Shown piece after piece: positions 49,301 to 59,478 of a DNA stretch of 59,485 nucleotides. The translations under genes were made by a program, and so were the position numbers. Position 1 is the first letter of the stretch, and each line of letters begins with the position of its first letter. Source of the stretch: Ectocarpus siliculosus (Eukaryota > Sar > Phaeophyceae > Ectocarpales > Ectocarpaceae); NCBI GenBank assembly GCA_000310025.1, contig FN649736.1, forward strand, positions 5,040,675-5,100,159, given 5' to 3'. The notes under the pieces were generated by a model. That model did not search any database. It saw only the letters and a program-made list of their open reading frames with translations, and was not told the origin of the DNA.

Positions 49301-51046
49301 TTTCCGGATGAGCTCCTACCCTACACACCGCTGGATACCAATTTTTCGTGAGAGTCTTGTTTTTTACACATCTCATTTCTCTCGCGGTGCTACTACTGTG
49401 TCCGGGAGTTGTCGCAAACCGTCAACGCAGTAGTATAAGATCGCACGCTGCTGGTGTCTCTGCTGGTGTGGATCTTCCGGGACATTCGCTACGTAGGTTT
49501 TGTTTTTTCTCGACTTCCGCAGTTGATCTCCGACGGCAGCGCTGTGGTTTTCCTCGAGACTTCGCGCTGTGGTATGATTTCCTCGAAACACTGATTCTGC
49601 TTGCGTTTCTCACTATTTTTTAGCTGAAAATGAAGCTGATGATGTATTTTGGTCGGGTTCTTGTTCATCCTCGGCAGGACTACGAAGCGGACCGGCTGAT
49701 GATGTCCAGCCTGCAGCTGTCGGACGGGACCGTGGTCGTACTAGACGAGACAAGCCTCGAACCCGGGCAAGTCGGCACGGAAGGCGTCACCAATCTCGCC
49801 GCACTGAACTCCCTCATGTCGCTCCAAAAGGTCCCCTACGACTTCGGGTTCTACAAGATGGACTTCGAAGTGGACCACCCGACGATATCGCTGTCCGCCC
49901 GGGGGTCCGTGGTTCCCGCCGGCGCGGTTGTGCCCGTCGTCGTCGATGCATGCGGCGGAACCTCTTCCGGCTCGGAGGACCAAGCGCTGTTGGCGAGGTT
50001 GCGCATTTACCTGGAGGCGACTCGTCGGACGGAGCTGTCGCTGGATGACAAGTCGTCGGCCCTGGCGGAGGAGGATTTCGTTAAGGCCCGACAGCAGGGG
50101 CAAGCGGTCACGGTACGTTCTCGTCTACTATGTCAAGCAGCTACAGCAGTAGAACATTATATTCTCTATCAGTCGGTTTTGTGTCTCCGACACGGTACAC
50201 TCTTAGTGCGGCAGAAGCGACGAAGATGGAGGTGTATAGCAGACGATTGAATTGGCTCGAAGAGAGAGTCTAGGCTGGTTCAGAGAGTATGAGAGTATGG
50301 GAGTATGGGAAGAACTACGGCGGCTTAGAGGTATCCTGAAGATGCCCAGAGTATTATGTCGCCTGCTCGATCTCCTACGTAGATCTCTGTCGCCGTTTTG
50401 TACGACCATGTATTCAGGGGGTGGGGGGGAAGACGTTGAGCCGTTGAACATCGACGACGGTGCGGCAATATTCGAATACTCCATGACTGCTTCTGGTTTT
50501 GGTGTCGCACGAGTTTTCTGGCGGTGTCAAACTCCCCGTGTTATCGCCGCTTAGCAGTTCTTCCTCTCGGCGACAGGGGAACGGCTTACGCTGTGGTCGT
50601 CTTCTTGCACTTGGTTCAGCGCGCGCTGTCTGTTGCAGCTCTCTTGTTGCAACGAGAACCCGCACGGAAATTATTGCGCTGCCGCCTTGCTCATTCCCCG
50701 CTATTTACTCTCACCCCCCCCCCCCCCCCCCCACCATTGTGTTTCTTTCTGGTCTTGGTGGCAGGGGGAAGACTTCCACCGGATGCTCACGATAGCCCGG
50801 CTGACGGCGCTCTCCCTCGGAGACGAGGCGATGACGGCAAGTCACTGGAGCCACATGAAGGACCTGGAGGCGAGAGTGGCGGCTCGGGTGCAACAACTCG
50901 CCAGCGGGGCGACAACCGGCGGTCGCCGTACCGCAGCAGGCGGCGGCGTTCCGGCTGCTGCTGCTGCGGCTCCTGCTGCCGGGGCGACGCCGATCTCACC
51001 AGGTGGTCAAGCAGGCCCCCTGAACGCGATTCCTGAGAACGAGTGA
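44222..51046 (+). CDS. MCMBP: MCM complex-binding protein (MCMBP / plant ETG1 family), complete
   Basis: Eight exons: 44222-44425, 45249-45454, 45791-45968, 46395-46833, 47822-48039, 48839-48997, 49678-50112 and 50765-51046. All phases agree, giving 706 aa, within the usual size range. Landmarks in family order: MDVDELIARPLDVI, NSLVRYRGMVQDQYEPEYF, LPLFCVPIPGQSQWA, VIKMYDF, PPPSLAPRLHCV, ALRGDVLAAEYALLALLSRA, GSLSLNLRG, KFKFSPKKDYEADRLMMSSL, VVVLDETSLEPGQVGTEGV, KVPYDFGFYKMDFEV and DFHRMLTIARLTALS. MCMBP binds MCM2-7 subunits in the nucleus and is needed for MCM supply or unloading and sister-chromatid cohesion. Family-atypical low-complexity inserts (Gln/Ala near residues 150-170, Ser/Thr after that) lie between conserved blocks. 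The 298-N gap falls inside intron 4 and costs no coding sequence. The exon 2 start could be 45255 instead. Confidence 0.94.
44965..45190. repeat. Array of GAGTATTT / AAATACTC motifs in MCMBP intron 1
   Basis: An AT-rich block with repeated halves such as TTGAGTAAGTATT, CAAAAATACTCA, GAGTATTTACCC and their complements in both orientations. The copies are imperfect and interleaved, so the block can form many short hairpins. It ends about 60 bp before the exon 2 acceptor and contrasts with the surrounding GC-rich DNA. Confidence 0.8.
46258..46392 (+). repeat. Compound microsatellite (TCTG)n-(TC)n-(CA)n-(TC)n
   Basis: Runs of TCTG, TC, AC and TC again lead directly into the acceptor CTAG at 46391-46394. 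The pyrimidine-rich run therefore doubles as the polypyrimidine tract of MCMBP exon 4. Confidence 0.85.
47449..47746. other. 298-N assembly gap
   Basis: All bases are N. The flanks are poly-C and poly-A/T-rich low-quality sequence. It lies in MCMBP intron 4, and the exons on both sides join in phase without it. Confidence 0.95.
48127..48355. mobile_element. MITE-like element family A, copy with about three internal units
   Basis: The left end AGTAGAGATCCCTGTTTGG and the right end CTAAACAGGGACCTCTACTG are inverted repeats. Internal units share ATACCGGACACCGGCA, CTTCAAAT.ACTTGGT and GTGTATGCCCA with the copy at 17402-17775. It lies in MCMBP intron 5 and has no open frame. Confidence 0.8.
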
Positions 51047-53324
51047 TGGTGTTTTTTCAAACTCGTGGGTGTAAACGTGCTCTCGTTTTTCGGGCGGGCA
51101 TGTACGTCGATAGATACAGGTGGCCGTGCCGAACGCCGCGCGAAGGGGCTCGGGGACTATTGATAGGGACCACGTACATTCACCGCGAGTGGCATGCCCA
51201 TCAGACGTGTTAAATGTTGGTTCGCAGCGAAGTCACGCTTTAGACTGCGTGCGTGTGCTTTGAGATTCAAAGGCGGCCACCAGGTCCCCTTCGAGACAAA
51301 CTCACGTTGCGAGGGACGGTGGGGGTGGTGTCGTTGTCTCCTTTCTCTTTTTTTGGCGTTGTCGAGGTGGTGTGCCTTGTAACAACGACGACAACAACTT
51401 CACAGCCATGAGGTCGTTGTGATATTGCGCAGGAGACGTGGAGCAAAAAAGTCTCATGGATTGTAACTCTCACGCCCTTCAACTTCCCCCGCCTTGGGGA
51501 CAAGGGCGACGAGAGACAGGAGGCGACCCATCAGCAGGAATCAAACAATACGTGGGAACCTTCCTAGAAATTGATGTCTCAGGTGATGCGTGCGATGTGA
51601 CCCCCCGCGCTAGCCCACCGTGTTTTTTCTAAAAATGCCGCGCCGAACTTTTTGCCCCTAATCTCGGTTCTTGGTTTGGTACAGTCCATAGCCAGCAGTC
51701 ACCACCCCTACCGTTTCGGCTATGTAACGATGTAACGATAGAGAGGCTTGAAGAGCAGAGGGTTAAGGTTGTTTTTGATGGAGGAACACTCGTCAAACAA
51801 GGCAATAACTCAGCCTTTTTCACCACGATCACGCCTCTTGCCATATGACGGGGACAGCCTATGGTGCCCCCGGACGATCACACAGCTCTCCTAGGTTACA
51901 GTCGTGGTCCGAAACCACCACCAGGAAGCCTTACGTTTAATACGCCCACGCCCACACCAGGCAAGGATTCGCTGCGTGTCACGTAAACGTAAAGCCGGCG
52001 AAGTGTGATCCGCCCCAAGGGCGGAAAAACTGTGTATTGTTTTGACAGTGTCTTGCAGACACCCATGGACGACTTGTGCAAGTTTCAATGTGCGTTTCAC
52101 AACGCACACTCAAAAATAATGGAGTCCGCAAACAAGGGTAGACACCGTAGACGATAGGTTTCGCAGAGCAGCATGTACACATGAGTTTACGCGGAGATGA
52201 CAAAAACGGGGCTTGGTCGTGACTGACTCGGATCAATGGAAGCCACTCGAGTAGTCAAGAGCAGAGATGCAGGTACGTCCGTCCTCTCAAGACTGCAGCC
52301 GTGCAAAGTAGTCGATGCTGTTGGGTGTGCATGTATTGCTGTGTACAACTGCAGGCCACGCCGGGGCGGGTCGAAGAACGTGTCATCAAACCGCTTCCAA
52401 CGAACGCTTCCCGTTTCCACACTGTGTTTTTTCGTCCACCCGCGTGTGTGCACATGTTACACAGCGTGTCGCCTTTTTGACAGCACCCTCGGTGCTTCAA
52501 ACCACCCGGCTCGTGAAATAATTCAACGTGGGCATCAGAACAGTTATTTCGATATTTACGTCGACACGACAAAAGTGCAACAGCTTCAATCAAGGGTACC
52601 AACTTTTGTTCTGCTCCAGCGTCGGAACGCATACACCTAACATGTTCAAGGGCAATACCAGCCGGTGAGAGCGGTCGTGATGAACCACCTGGCCGCATCC
52701 CACGCTCTTGCACAGTAGCACGCCAAGCCTTATGGCTGGACCAAACCCGGAGACACTTGCACGTGAGGTTCGCCGGCATGTCGCCGGCAGGCACGTGCCA
52801 CGATAACCCGATGCGCATGACGGTGCAGCCACGGCGAAGACAACAAACAAGAGGGCTGAGCACCCCGAGATTGTTGACACCTTGTAGAAAGTCCCGGCGC
52901 CTCCTGGGTGCAGCACGCAAAAACACTCTCCTTCGGCCATCTCCGCTCACACGTTGCAGCAGGTCTCGACGCGCACCCAAAACACGCCCCTTCACCCATC
53001 TCCGTTCACGCCACAGCCGCCCCCCTAAACGCATACCCCATCCCCAGCTACGTCCCATCCCTCTCCCCGAGCATGTTCCGCCAAAAAACGACGGCCCGCC
53101 CCTCCCCAACTACCGCAGGTTGCATAAGATACCACACCCCCGGGACCGAATTTGAAACATCTGTTCTTCCACGACAAAGAGGATGCCGAAATCAAATGAT
53201 ACATTTTCGGCAAGCTCTCGACGAGACAGTTTGCAACGCTGCCATTCCCGGCACCGTCCTGCCGAGAAATCGCGATTTGAAAATCGGTCCAGGGGGATGT
53301 GATATCTCACGTCACCCACGGTAG
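51047..53324. other. Convergent spacer between MCMBP and SGNH genes
   Basis: A 2.3-kb region expected to hold two 3' UTRs. A minus-strand frame of 284 codons (52255-53109) has no recognisable domain, and I leave it uncalled. The family B element lies at the right end, next to the SGNH stop codon. Confidence 0.5.
53117..53318. mobile_element. MITE-like element family B, copy 2
   Basis: About 200 bp with inverted ends: ATACCACACCCCCGGGACCG and AATTTGAAA at the left, and TTTGAAAATCGGTCCAGGGG followed by GATGTGATATCTCAC at the right. The interior matches the copy at 20009-20213 (AAAGAGGATG, GATACATTTTC, GACGAGACAGTTTGCAACG). It ends a few bases from the SGNH stop codon, so it lies in that gene's 3' UTR. 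Confidence 0.78.
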
Positions 53325-56300
53325 TTAGTCCGCCTTCTTGTTGGACTTGCTCTTTGGCTCGAAGCCCTCTCCAGAAATCGGCGCCACGGCCGCCCCGCCA
53401 GCCCCGTTGGTTAAACCCGCCGCTAGCTTGGACTTCCAGACCTTCCACTCCACGGCCACCATCATCGGCCCCACCACTTCGTACACCGCGCTGGCAAACG
53501 CGCGGTACCCGCGGGCGTTGAGATGGAGGCCGTCGAAAGCTCGGCCGTCTTCTCTTGCCGCTCGAGGGTTGTTCATCTTCACGACCTCGACCGGTTGTCC
53601 GCCCTTGGGTGCGGTTTCTCCTTTTGCTGTTGCTGTTGCTGTTGCCTTGCCGTAGAGCGCGAGCTGTCGGTTGATGCGCTTGGCTGTGCCCGTGCGGCGA
53701 TTGATGCCCGCACCGGACGTCATTACGTTGCAAACGACTACCTGCGAAGGCAGCAACGGTCGGTGCCGTAGAAGTTTGGTGCTGTAGGAGTTTGAGGACT
53801 TTTGGGCGTGCTGTTACTGTGTCCCGGGAGTTGGGTTCTGTGTCGGGACTTGAGGGCTGCCAACACGAGCAGCCTGTTCGAGCGAGAAATACTACTCATG
53901 TGGTTGCTTCGGACCAACACTCGACCTCAAGAGATGGTAGTCACGTAGACTAGACTACAGCCACTCTGAGCGATCCGCCCTCCCATCCCCCTTCCTTCCA
54001 ATCAAACAACCACACCAAGCCCGCACCTTCTTCCCTTCAGCCCTGAGAGCATCGCAGATCTCCCTGAGGTTCTTGACCGTGTCGCAGATCTCTCCCTCCT
54101 CGAAGGTGTCGAGGGCGGTTTTTCGCATGGCTGAGACGGGCATGCCCACGCAATCGTTGACCACGTCCATCGTACCCAGCGCCACTACGAAGATTTCTGC
54201 GTCCCTGCAGGCTTCAGACTGCACCTTCCGGTGGTATAGCGACTGAAAACATTCACACATTGGATGATACGCCGAGAGGGGGGGGGGGGGTAGTCATGTC
54301 AACGCATGCCGTAGTCGTTAGATCATAGGCCTCGCATCCCTACAATGTGACGGAGCGATATAGGGGGGAGAAGCGAAACAGTTTATTGCTTTCGTGTTGG
54401 AGCATCTTTGCGTGGGAGTATGGCCTATGTACGTTACGATTACGACAGGGCGCGGGAAAAACTGTTGGTTGGTGCGGTTTGTGGTACTTTGTGACGTCTC
54501 AGCAGCGGCCAAGAAGAAAACGCTCGTCCTGGTGTCATGTTCAGCTTGTGGCGAGCTTCTCTTGAGCGAGACAAGCGCATTGGAGCGATCTCTCGGCTGC
54601 TGCTTCTCGATACCATTGCACGACGAGGGAGACGAGGAGCACTGCTGTACGGCAACAATGAACGTTGTCGGCGCTCCGACCTTGTCGACACACTTGCGGC
54701 CGACCTGCGGGCGCCAGTGTTTGCGTTTCGAACCCTTTGGCAACAACGGCAATGTGTCTGGAACAGGCCGTCTTTTCCCAACGTTCAACACATCAGTGTC
54801 TGACTTAAGGCTATGGTTGGAAAACCCTGAGGGTACCTTTGGGTCGGATGGCAGCCAATCGGAAGACAAGCTCCCGGCCCGTCCTCGGTTGATGATATGC
54901 CAGCACGTGCGCACCTACGTCGCCACCAAGGTACAGACAGACAGACAGACAGACAGACGATAGACAGCAGAGATCCAACAACGTTTGAACAAGTGAAAGG
55001 AAGATAAAAAAAGACTGGCGGGAGAGAACATCATGCTTATGTTTGACGGTGGAAAGGGGGTTGGTGAAGACACAGACAATAGACACAAAGACAAGAGAAG
55101 TACAACAGAGCGATGGCCCGTCACAAGTGAAACGTTAGTACGACGATAAAAAAAAATACCGATAGGAGAGATACATATAACGCTTATGTTTGACGGTGGC
55201 GGTGGAAGGGGATGGGCGGGTGAGCTTGGCATGCTCCTATGCATACAGAAATAAAACCGTGAGAGTGTTGGTTTTGCCATTGAACTTCAACTGCTGTATT
55301 TCATGCTGCCAAGGCTGCTGTGAGCGCTGAAACAAAAGACACGTGCTTCAAGAAACGGAAGGTACTGCTGCAGGAAAAAAAAAAAGATAGATTTGTGCAA
55401 GGTCCCCTGTTCTGCCCTCTATAGCCCTGACCGTTAACCTAACTCTGACCCTTGAGTTCTGAACTTCGATGAATGGTCCCCACACGTGTTGCATGTGTAC
55501 GTACGCAAAGGGCACTGCTGTTTCTGTGTACGAATTCCCCACACGTGTTGCATGTGTATGTACGCAAAGGGCACTGCCGTTCCCTGTGTACGAATTCAAA
55601 ACTTGGTATTCAACATTGTATCGAATTTATCGTCTAACCCCCAACAGGCGCGGGTATGACAGCGTCCGTCTCACCTAAAGCACACCTCGTGATTCAATGT
55701 ACAACTCCAACATGATCACCTTTTCGTCCGATCCCGCTTCCTTTTCGAGCATCCGCGTAACGCCAGCCGTTCCCCCCATTACAACCCAATCTCCGACGCC
55801 CTCGGCGAAGCCATCTCCGATTAGCACCACCTGAAACGAGCATCACGTGCAACCGAGGGTCTGTCTCAAGGGCAGCGCTCGGGGAGCGCTCTTGTGCTAA
55901 GGACAAGTCTCGGTAGCGATTGAATGACCGTAAGGGCTTCCAGCAGGATGAACCCATTGCGTATCTCCACCGCTGCGGTAAACTACCGCTCGCTGTGTAG
56001 ACTAGCTGCTGATCTCACAGAACAACAGTAACGATTAAGATGAGTCTCAGGAGCGATTGGACTACTGTAGGGCCTTGCTGCAAGATGAACCCAAGCGCAT
56101 CTCTACAACTGCTGCAGTAAACTACTGCTGTGTACCTACTGCTGTCCCGATCTCAGCAGAACAGTAAACAGCAGTCAACGCTTCGCACTGCAAAGAGGGA
56201 TTGAAGATGAAAAGTGAAAAGTCAACACACTTTGAGCGGGTCAGAGACCCTCCGCGTTTGGATGTCTGCTTCGCGAGTTCGCGAGCAAGTTTTCAACGTC

Positions 56301-56494
56301 CACGCCTACGAAAGCTCGGGAAATCGAGGGGACGGCTGAGCGAACCACACCTTGTGTCGAAAATCCGCCACGGGTCGAATCACCCAGTCGGGCTTCATGA
56401 GGAACTTGTTGATCCGAATCCATGTCACCGTCAACGCCCGTCTCAAGGCAACCAACAGATATGACGTGAGCAACCAGAACTCTCGCGTCGCCAT
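53325..56494 (-). CDS. SGNH-fold hydrolase-like protein, probable non-standard active site
   Basis: Five exons: 56494-56351, 55830-55720, 54914-54837, 54242-54027 and 53741-53325. The phases agree throughout and give 321 aa. An N-terminal hydrophobic segment (FWLLTSYLLVAL) suggests a signal anchor. Block I is VVLIGDGFAEGVGDW, block II IINRGRAGSLSSDWLP, block III FVVALGTMDVVND and block V DGLHLNARGYRAFA. Block order and spacing match the SGNH/GDSL fold. The serine expected after GD in block I is glycine, and the block III GxND asparagine is methionine, while the block V D..H pair is present. Catalysis by the usual triad is therefore doubtful; it may be a pseudoenzyme or use another residue. 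The C-terminal tail is Lys-rich. Introns hold several tandem repeats. It is divergent from GatB. Confidence 0.82.
54277..54344 (-). repeat. Dispersed repeat family D, copy 2 (inverted)
   Basis: On the minus strand: TGTAGGGATGCGAGGCCTAT, then CTAACGACTACGGCATGCG, ending in a C run (G run on plus at 54280-54290). It matches 59405-59478 and 11168-11233. It lies in an SGNH intron. Confidence 0.75.
55477..55597. repeat. 60-bp tandem repeat, two units, in SGNH intron 2
   Basis: Two units starting at 55477 and 55537, each with CCCCACACGTGTTGCATGTG and GTACGCAAAGGGCACTGC, with a few substitutions. Confidence 0.85.
55900..56165. repeat. Diverged direct duplication of about 140 bp in SGNH intron 1
   Basis: Copies at about 55900-56030 and 56040-56165 share AGTCTC.G.AGCGATTG, AGGATGAACCCA, GCAGTAAACTACTGC and GATCTCA.CAGAACA. 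Similarity is perhaps 75-80% by eye. Confidence 0.7.
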
Positions 56495-56769
56495 CTTGCC
56501 GCTGCTTCGGCCACGCAGCTCGTTTTCCTAACCACGACCCCCCCTCTCCACCTCTCTGGGAACACGTGCCTACCAGACAAGAGGACAGAGGACAGGTGCA
56601 GCAGGTGCTGAACAGGTGCGTGGCGCTGTACTGCTGGCAGTTTTGGGCCTGCCAAGGGGTTCCGTACCATAGATTCTCGTAACATACCTACCATCCGCTT
56701 TTAAATATCCCCCCAAGTCATTACACATGAGAAGAGAGCCACCCGACAACGCGAGTGTGCTGCGGAGCC
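56495..56769. promoter_or_regulatory. Divergent promoter between SGNH-like gene and GatB
   Basis: A 275-bp stretch between two start codons. A TTTTAAATAT patch at about 56699-56708 lies some 65 bp upstream of the GatB ATG and could be a TATA-like element. This is weak evidence. Confidence 0.4.
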
Positions 56770-57887
56770 ATGAAGCGTGCAGCAGAGAGAATCATCGGTC
56801 CCAAAGGAGGCGCATGGGATGTGTTTATTGGCCTGGAGGTGCACGCTCAAATTCGGCTTCGCTCGAAGCTTTTCTCGAGGTCCCAAGCAGCAGCACCCAG
56901 CGAGCATGACGAGCCTAACTCCAGGTAACACTTGAATTTACTATTGGAGGGGTGATATCCCTCGACCTCAGAGCTACTATATATTAATTAGGTAACGTTT
57001 CTCTCACGGATGCGTGGTGTACCTACACGGACGTACCGAGCTATAGGACGGTTTCCGTCCATGCACACACTTCACTGTTGCAAGCACAGGAGAAACCAAC
57101 AGCGCTCCTTCTTGTTTGAACCCTTTTATTTAGGGTGAGCCTGTTCGACGCCTCCTTCCCAGGCACCCTGCCCGTGCTAAACGCCTCGGCTGTCGACCAA
57201 GCCGTCAAAGCCGCTCTCGCCCTGGGCTCCACAGTGCACCGCCGCAGCGTCTTCGAGCGCAAACACTACTTCTACAGCGACCTCCCCCACGGGTACCAGA
57301 TCACGCAGCAACGGCACCCGATCGCGACCGGGGGCTCGCTGCCGCTCATCTTCGACCCGGCGGGACCGACGAAGCCGAAGGCCGGGGGCGCCGCCAAAGC
57401 GCGCTCCGCTGACGAGCTCCAAGGTGGCAGCAACGACCCAGGCTTTCATGTGCCTGCCATCGGTATCACTCGCATCCAGCTAGAGGTTGACTCCGGCAAG
57501 AGCCTCCATGACAGAAAGGGGGAGGGCGCTGAGAGAAGCCTGGTCGATCTCAACCGCGCGGGCACCGCTCTTATGGAGATTGTCTTCGAGCCGGAGATAC
57601 GGAGCGCGGCCGAGGCCGGCGCGGCGTTGCGATCCCTGCAGCTGTTCCTGCGTAGGGTCGGGGCTTGCGACGGCAACATGGAGGACGGATCGATGCGGTG
57701 CGACCTCAACGTTTCCGTCAGACCGGCGGGAACGGAAGGGCTAGGGGAGAGGGTGGAGGTGAAGAACATGAACAGCGTGCGGCATCTCATGACGGCGGCT
57801 GCAGCGGAGGCGGTGCGCCAGGCGCGGCAGCTCGAGATGGGCGAGGGGCCGATCGAGAGGGAGACGAGGGGATTCGACGTGTCAAAG
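56770..57887 (+). CDS. gatB: Aspartyl/glutamyl-tRNA(Asn/Gln) amidotransferase subunit B, N-terminal part; continues past right edge
   Basis: Exons 56770-56924 and 57134-57887 join in phase 2 and give 303 codons, ending at a phase-0 donor (AAG|GTTGGA). Motifs: GLEVHAQIRLRSKLFS, then after the junction VSLFDASFPGTLPVLN, KHYFYSDLPHGYQITQ, IGITRIQLEVDSGKS, LVDLNRAGTALMEIV, GNMEDGSMRCDLNVSV, VEVKNMNSVRHLM and ERETRGFD. This is the GatB catalytic core, which phosphorylates and then amidates Glu-tRNA(Gln) with GatA and GatC in plastids and mitochondria. An in-frame stop precedes the chosen ATG, which lies only 20 residues before GLEVHAQ, so no long transit peptide is visible. The YqeY-like C-terminal half is not found in the remaining 1.6 kb, so either a long intron runs past the edge or the copy is truncated. 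Confidence 0.92.
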
Positions 57888-58689
57888 GTTGGAGGTTTGT
57901 GTGCTGCAGTGCAGCTGTTGGTGGTTGGGGGCTTCTGTTGCTTTTGTTACTCGTTAGTGTTTTTCTTGGCTTTTTCTTGTCGAAGATTATATTGGTACAG
58001 ATGCGAACGAACAGTAGTTGTGCTCTCAACGCTCAATCGAATGCGACAAACTTGTCTTTGCGCATGTGAGCATCGGTCTTCTTGTGTTGAATTTTGACGC
58101 AAAGCGGCCTTGGTAATGCCACTGTACTGTAGGCGAAGCCGAAATACCTCCCCGCGAAACACGATCGTTGCTCTTTCTGCTTTGCACGCCAACATGTCCA
58201 CCCCAAGCTCGCATAATTTCATCTTCTCGACTTCAGAACGCGCCACCACTTAGGAACTCAGGAGTTAAGAAATTGAGCCTCTTAATAATCAACATTTAAG
58301 AAGTTAAGCAGCATTTGTGAGCTCGGAGAAGAACCCCTACACGTAAACCTATGGTATATAGCAACCATTACCGTTCGTAGCATGACCCTAGGAACTACTG
58401 TCCTGTAAGAACCCCACCCTCGGCCGAAACTACTATTAATAGAGGTTCTTAACGGGTGGCGCGTTCTGCACTCACTTCACTGTTGGTGTGCATCGCACGT
58501 CCAACAACGACTATTACTATTAAGCAAGCATTCAGTTGGCGAAGATCACATCAAAGATCAAGTCCTCGGTCCAAGCCGTCTACCCCTCTGTCCCGACCAC
58601 CATACGCGAACCCCAGATCTCAACCAGCACCGACGGCTGCTTAGTGCGCGTCTATTTGCCCACGAGATCAAACAAAAACCGGCCCCCAC

Positions 58690-58762
58690 CCCGCGATTGG
58701 CCATCGGTGATGGATCGGTCCTGTAGGAACAATGCTCCGTCCTCTCGAGGACGCGTGGTCTA
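58690..58762 (+). repeat. Dispersed repeat family E, copy 2
   Basis: ATGGATCGGTCCTGTAGGAA, then CTCCGTCCTCTCGAGGACGC followed by GTGGTCTAGC, closely matches the minus strand at 20885-20962. Confidence 0.7.
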
Positions 58763-58803
58763 GCCGCTAACGCACGCAAAACATAAGCGCCCCCCCCTCC
58801 CCC

Positions 58804-59000
58804 CCGGTGTTTGCCCATCGGGGTTGGGTTTTCGTCGCTTGGCAACGACGTTGTAAAACAAGCCGCCCCCCCCCCCGGTGTTTGCCATCGGGGTTTGGGT
58901 TTTCGTCGCTTGGCAACGACGTTGTAAAACAAGCCCCCCACTCGGTGTTTGCCATCGGGATTGGGTTTTCGTCGCTTGGCAACGACGTTGTAAAACAAGC
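58804..59000 (+). repeat. Three-unit tandem repeat, 65-73 bp period
   Basis: Units start at about 58804, 58877 and 58942. Each reads CGGTGTTTGCCATCGGG, TTGGGTTTTCGTCGCTTGGC and AACGACGTTGTAAAACAAGC. The units differ mainly in the length of the C run between them. Confidence 0.88.
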
Positions 59001-59404
59001 CAATTCACTTCGTGAACTCGGCAACCAGGTTACCGGTTTTTTTTTTACCTCGGTTTTTTTTATGGCGGTAACCATAATGGTGGTCGAGTAGATCATGTTG
59101 TGCGGGGTCGAGAAACCTCACTCCGCGCAACGGGGGATGATCGCACCACGTTGTGTTAAAATGGTCAAGCTTCCTCGAGGCAGTTACACAGTGCTTACAA
59201 CTGTCTCTGGAAGTGAACGCACCAGAAAATAAATTAAGTCATACGTAGCTGTCATCCGTACGCAAGGAAGTAAGCACAAGATGCCGAACACCCTTAGCAG
59301 GATGCAGCTCACCCTTCATGCGACTCGCCAAATACCTCACGGCGCTTCGCGCTTGGTGATGTGAGAGCCTGGTCCGGTGAGAACCCGGCGTGCTCCGTCC
59401 CGGC

Positions 59405-59478
59405 TTTGTAGGGATGCGAGGTCAATGGTCAAACGACTACGGCATGCACGACTATGAGTACACCCCCCCCCCCCCCCT
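59405..59478 (+). repeat. Dispersed repeat family D, copy 3, with poly-C end
   Basis: TTTGTAGGGATGCGAGGTCA, AACGACTACGGCATGCACGA, then a C run. It matches 54277-54344 (inverted) and 11168-11233. Confidence 0.75.

Noticed and set aside
52255-53109. 284-codon open frame on the minus strand
   Set aside because: Cys/Arg/Gly-rich translation without any domain, located in the convergent spacer. GC-rich DNA produces such frames often. No splice partners fit.
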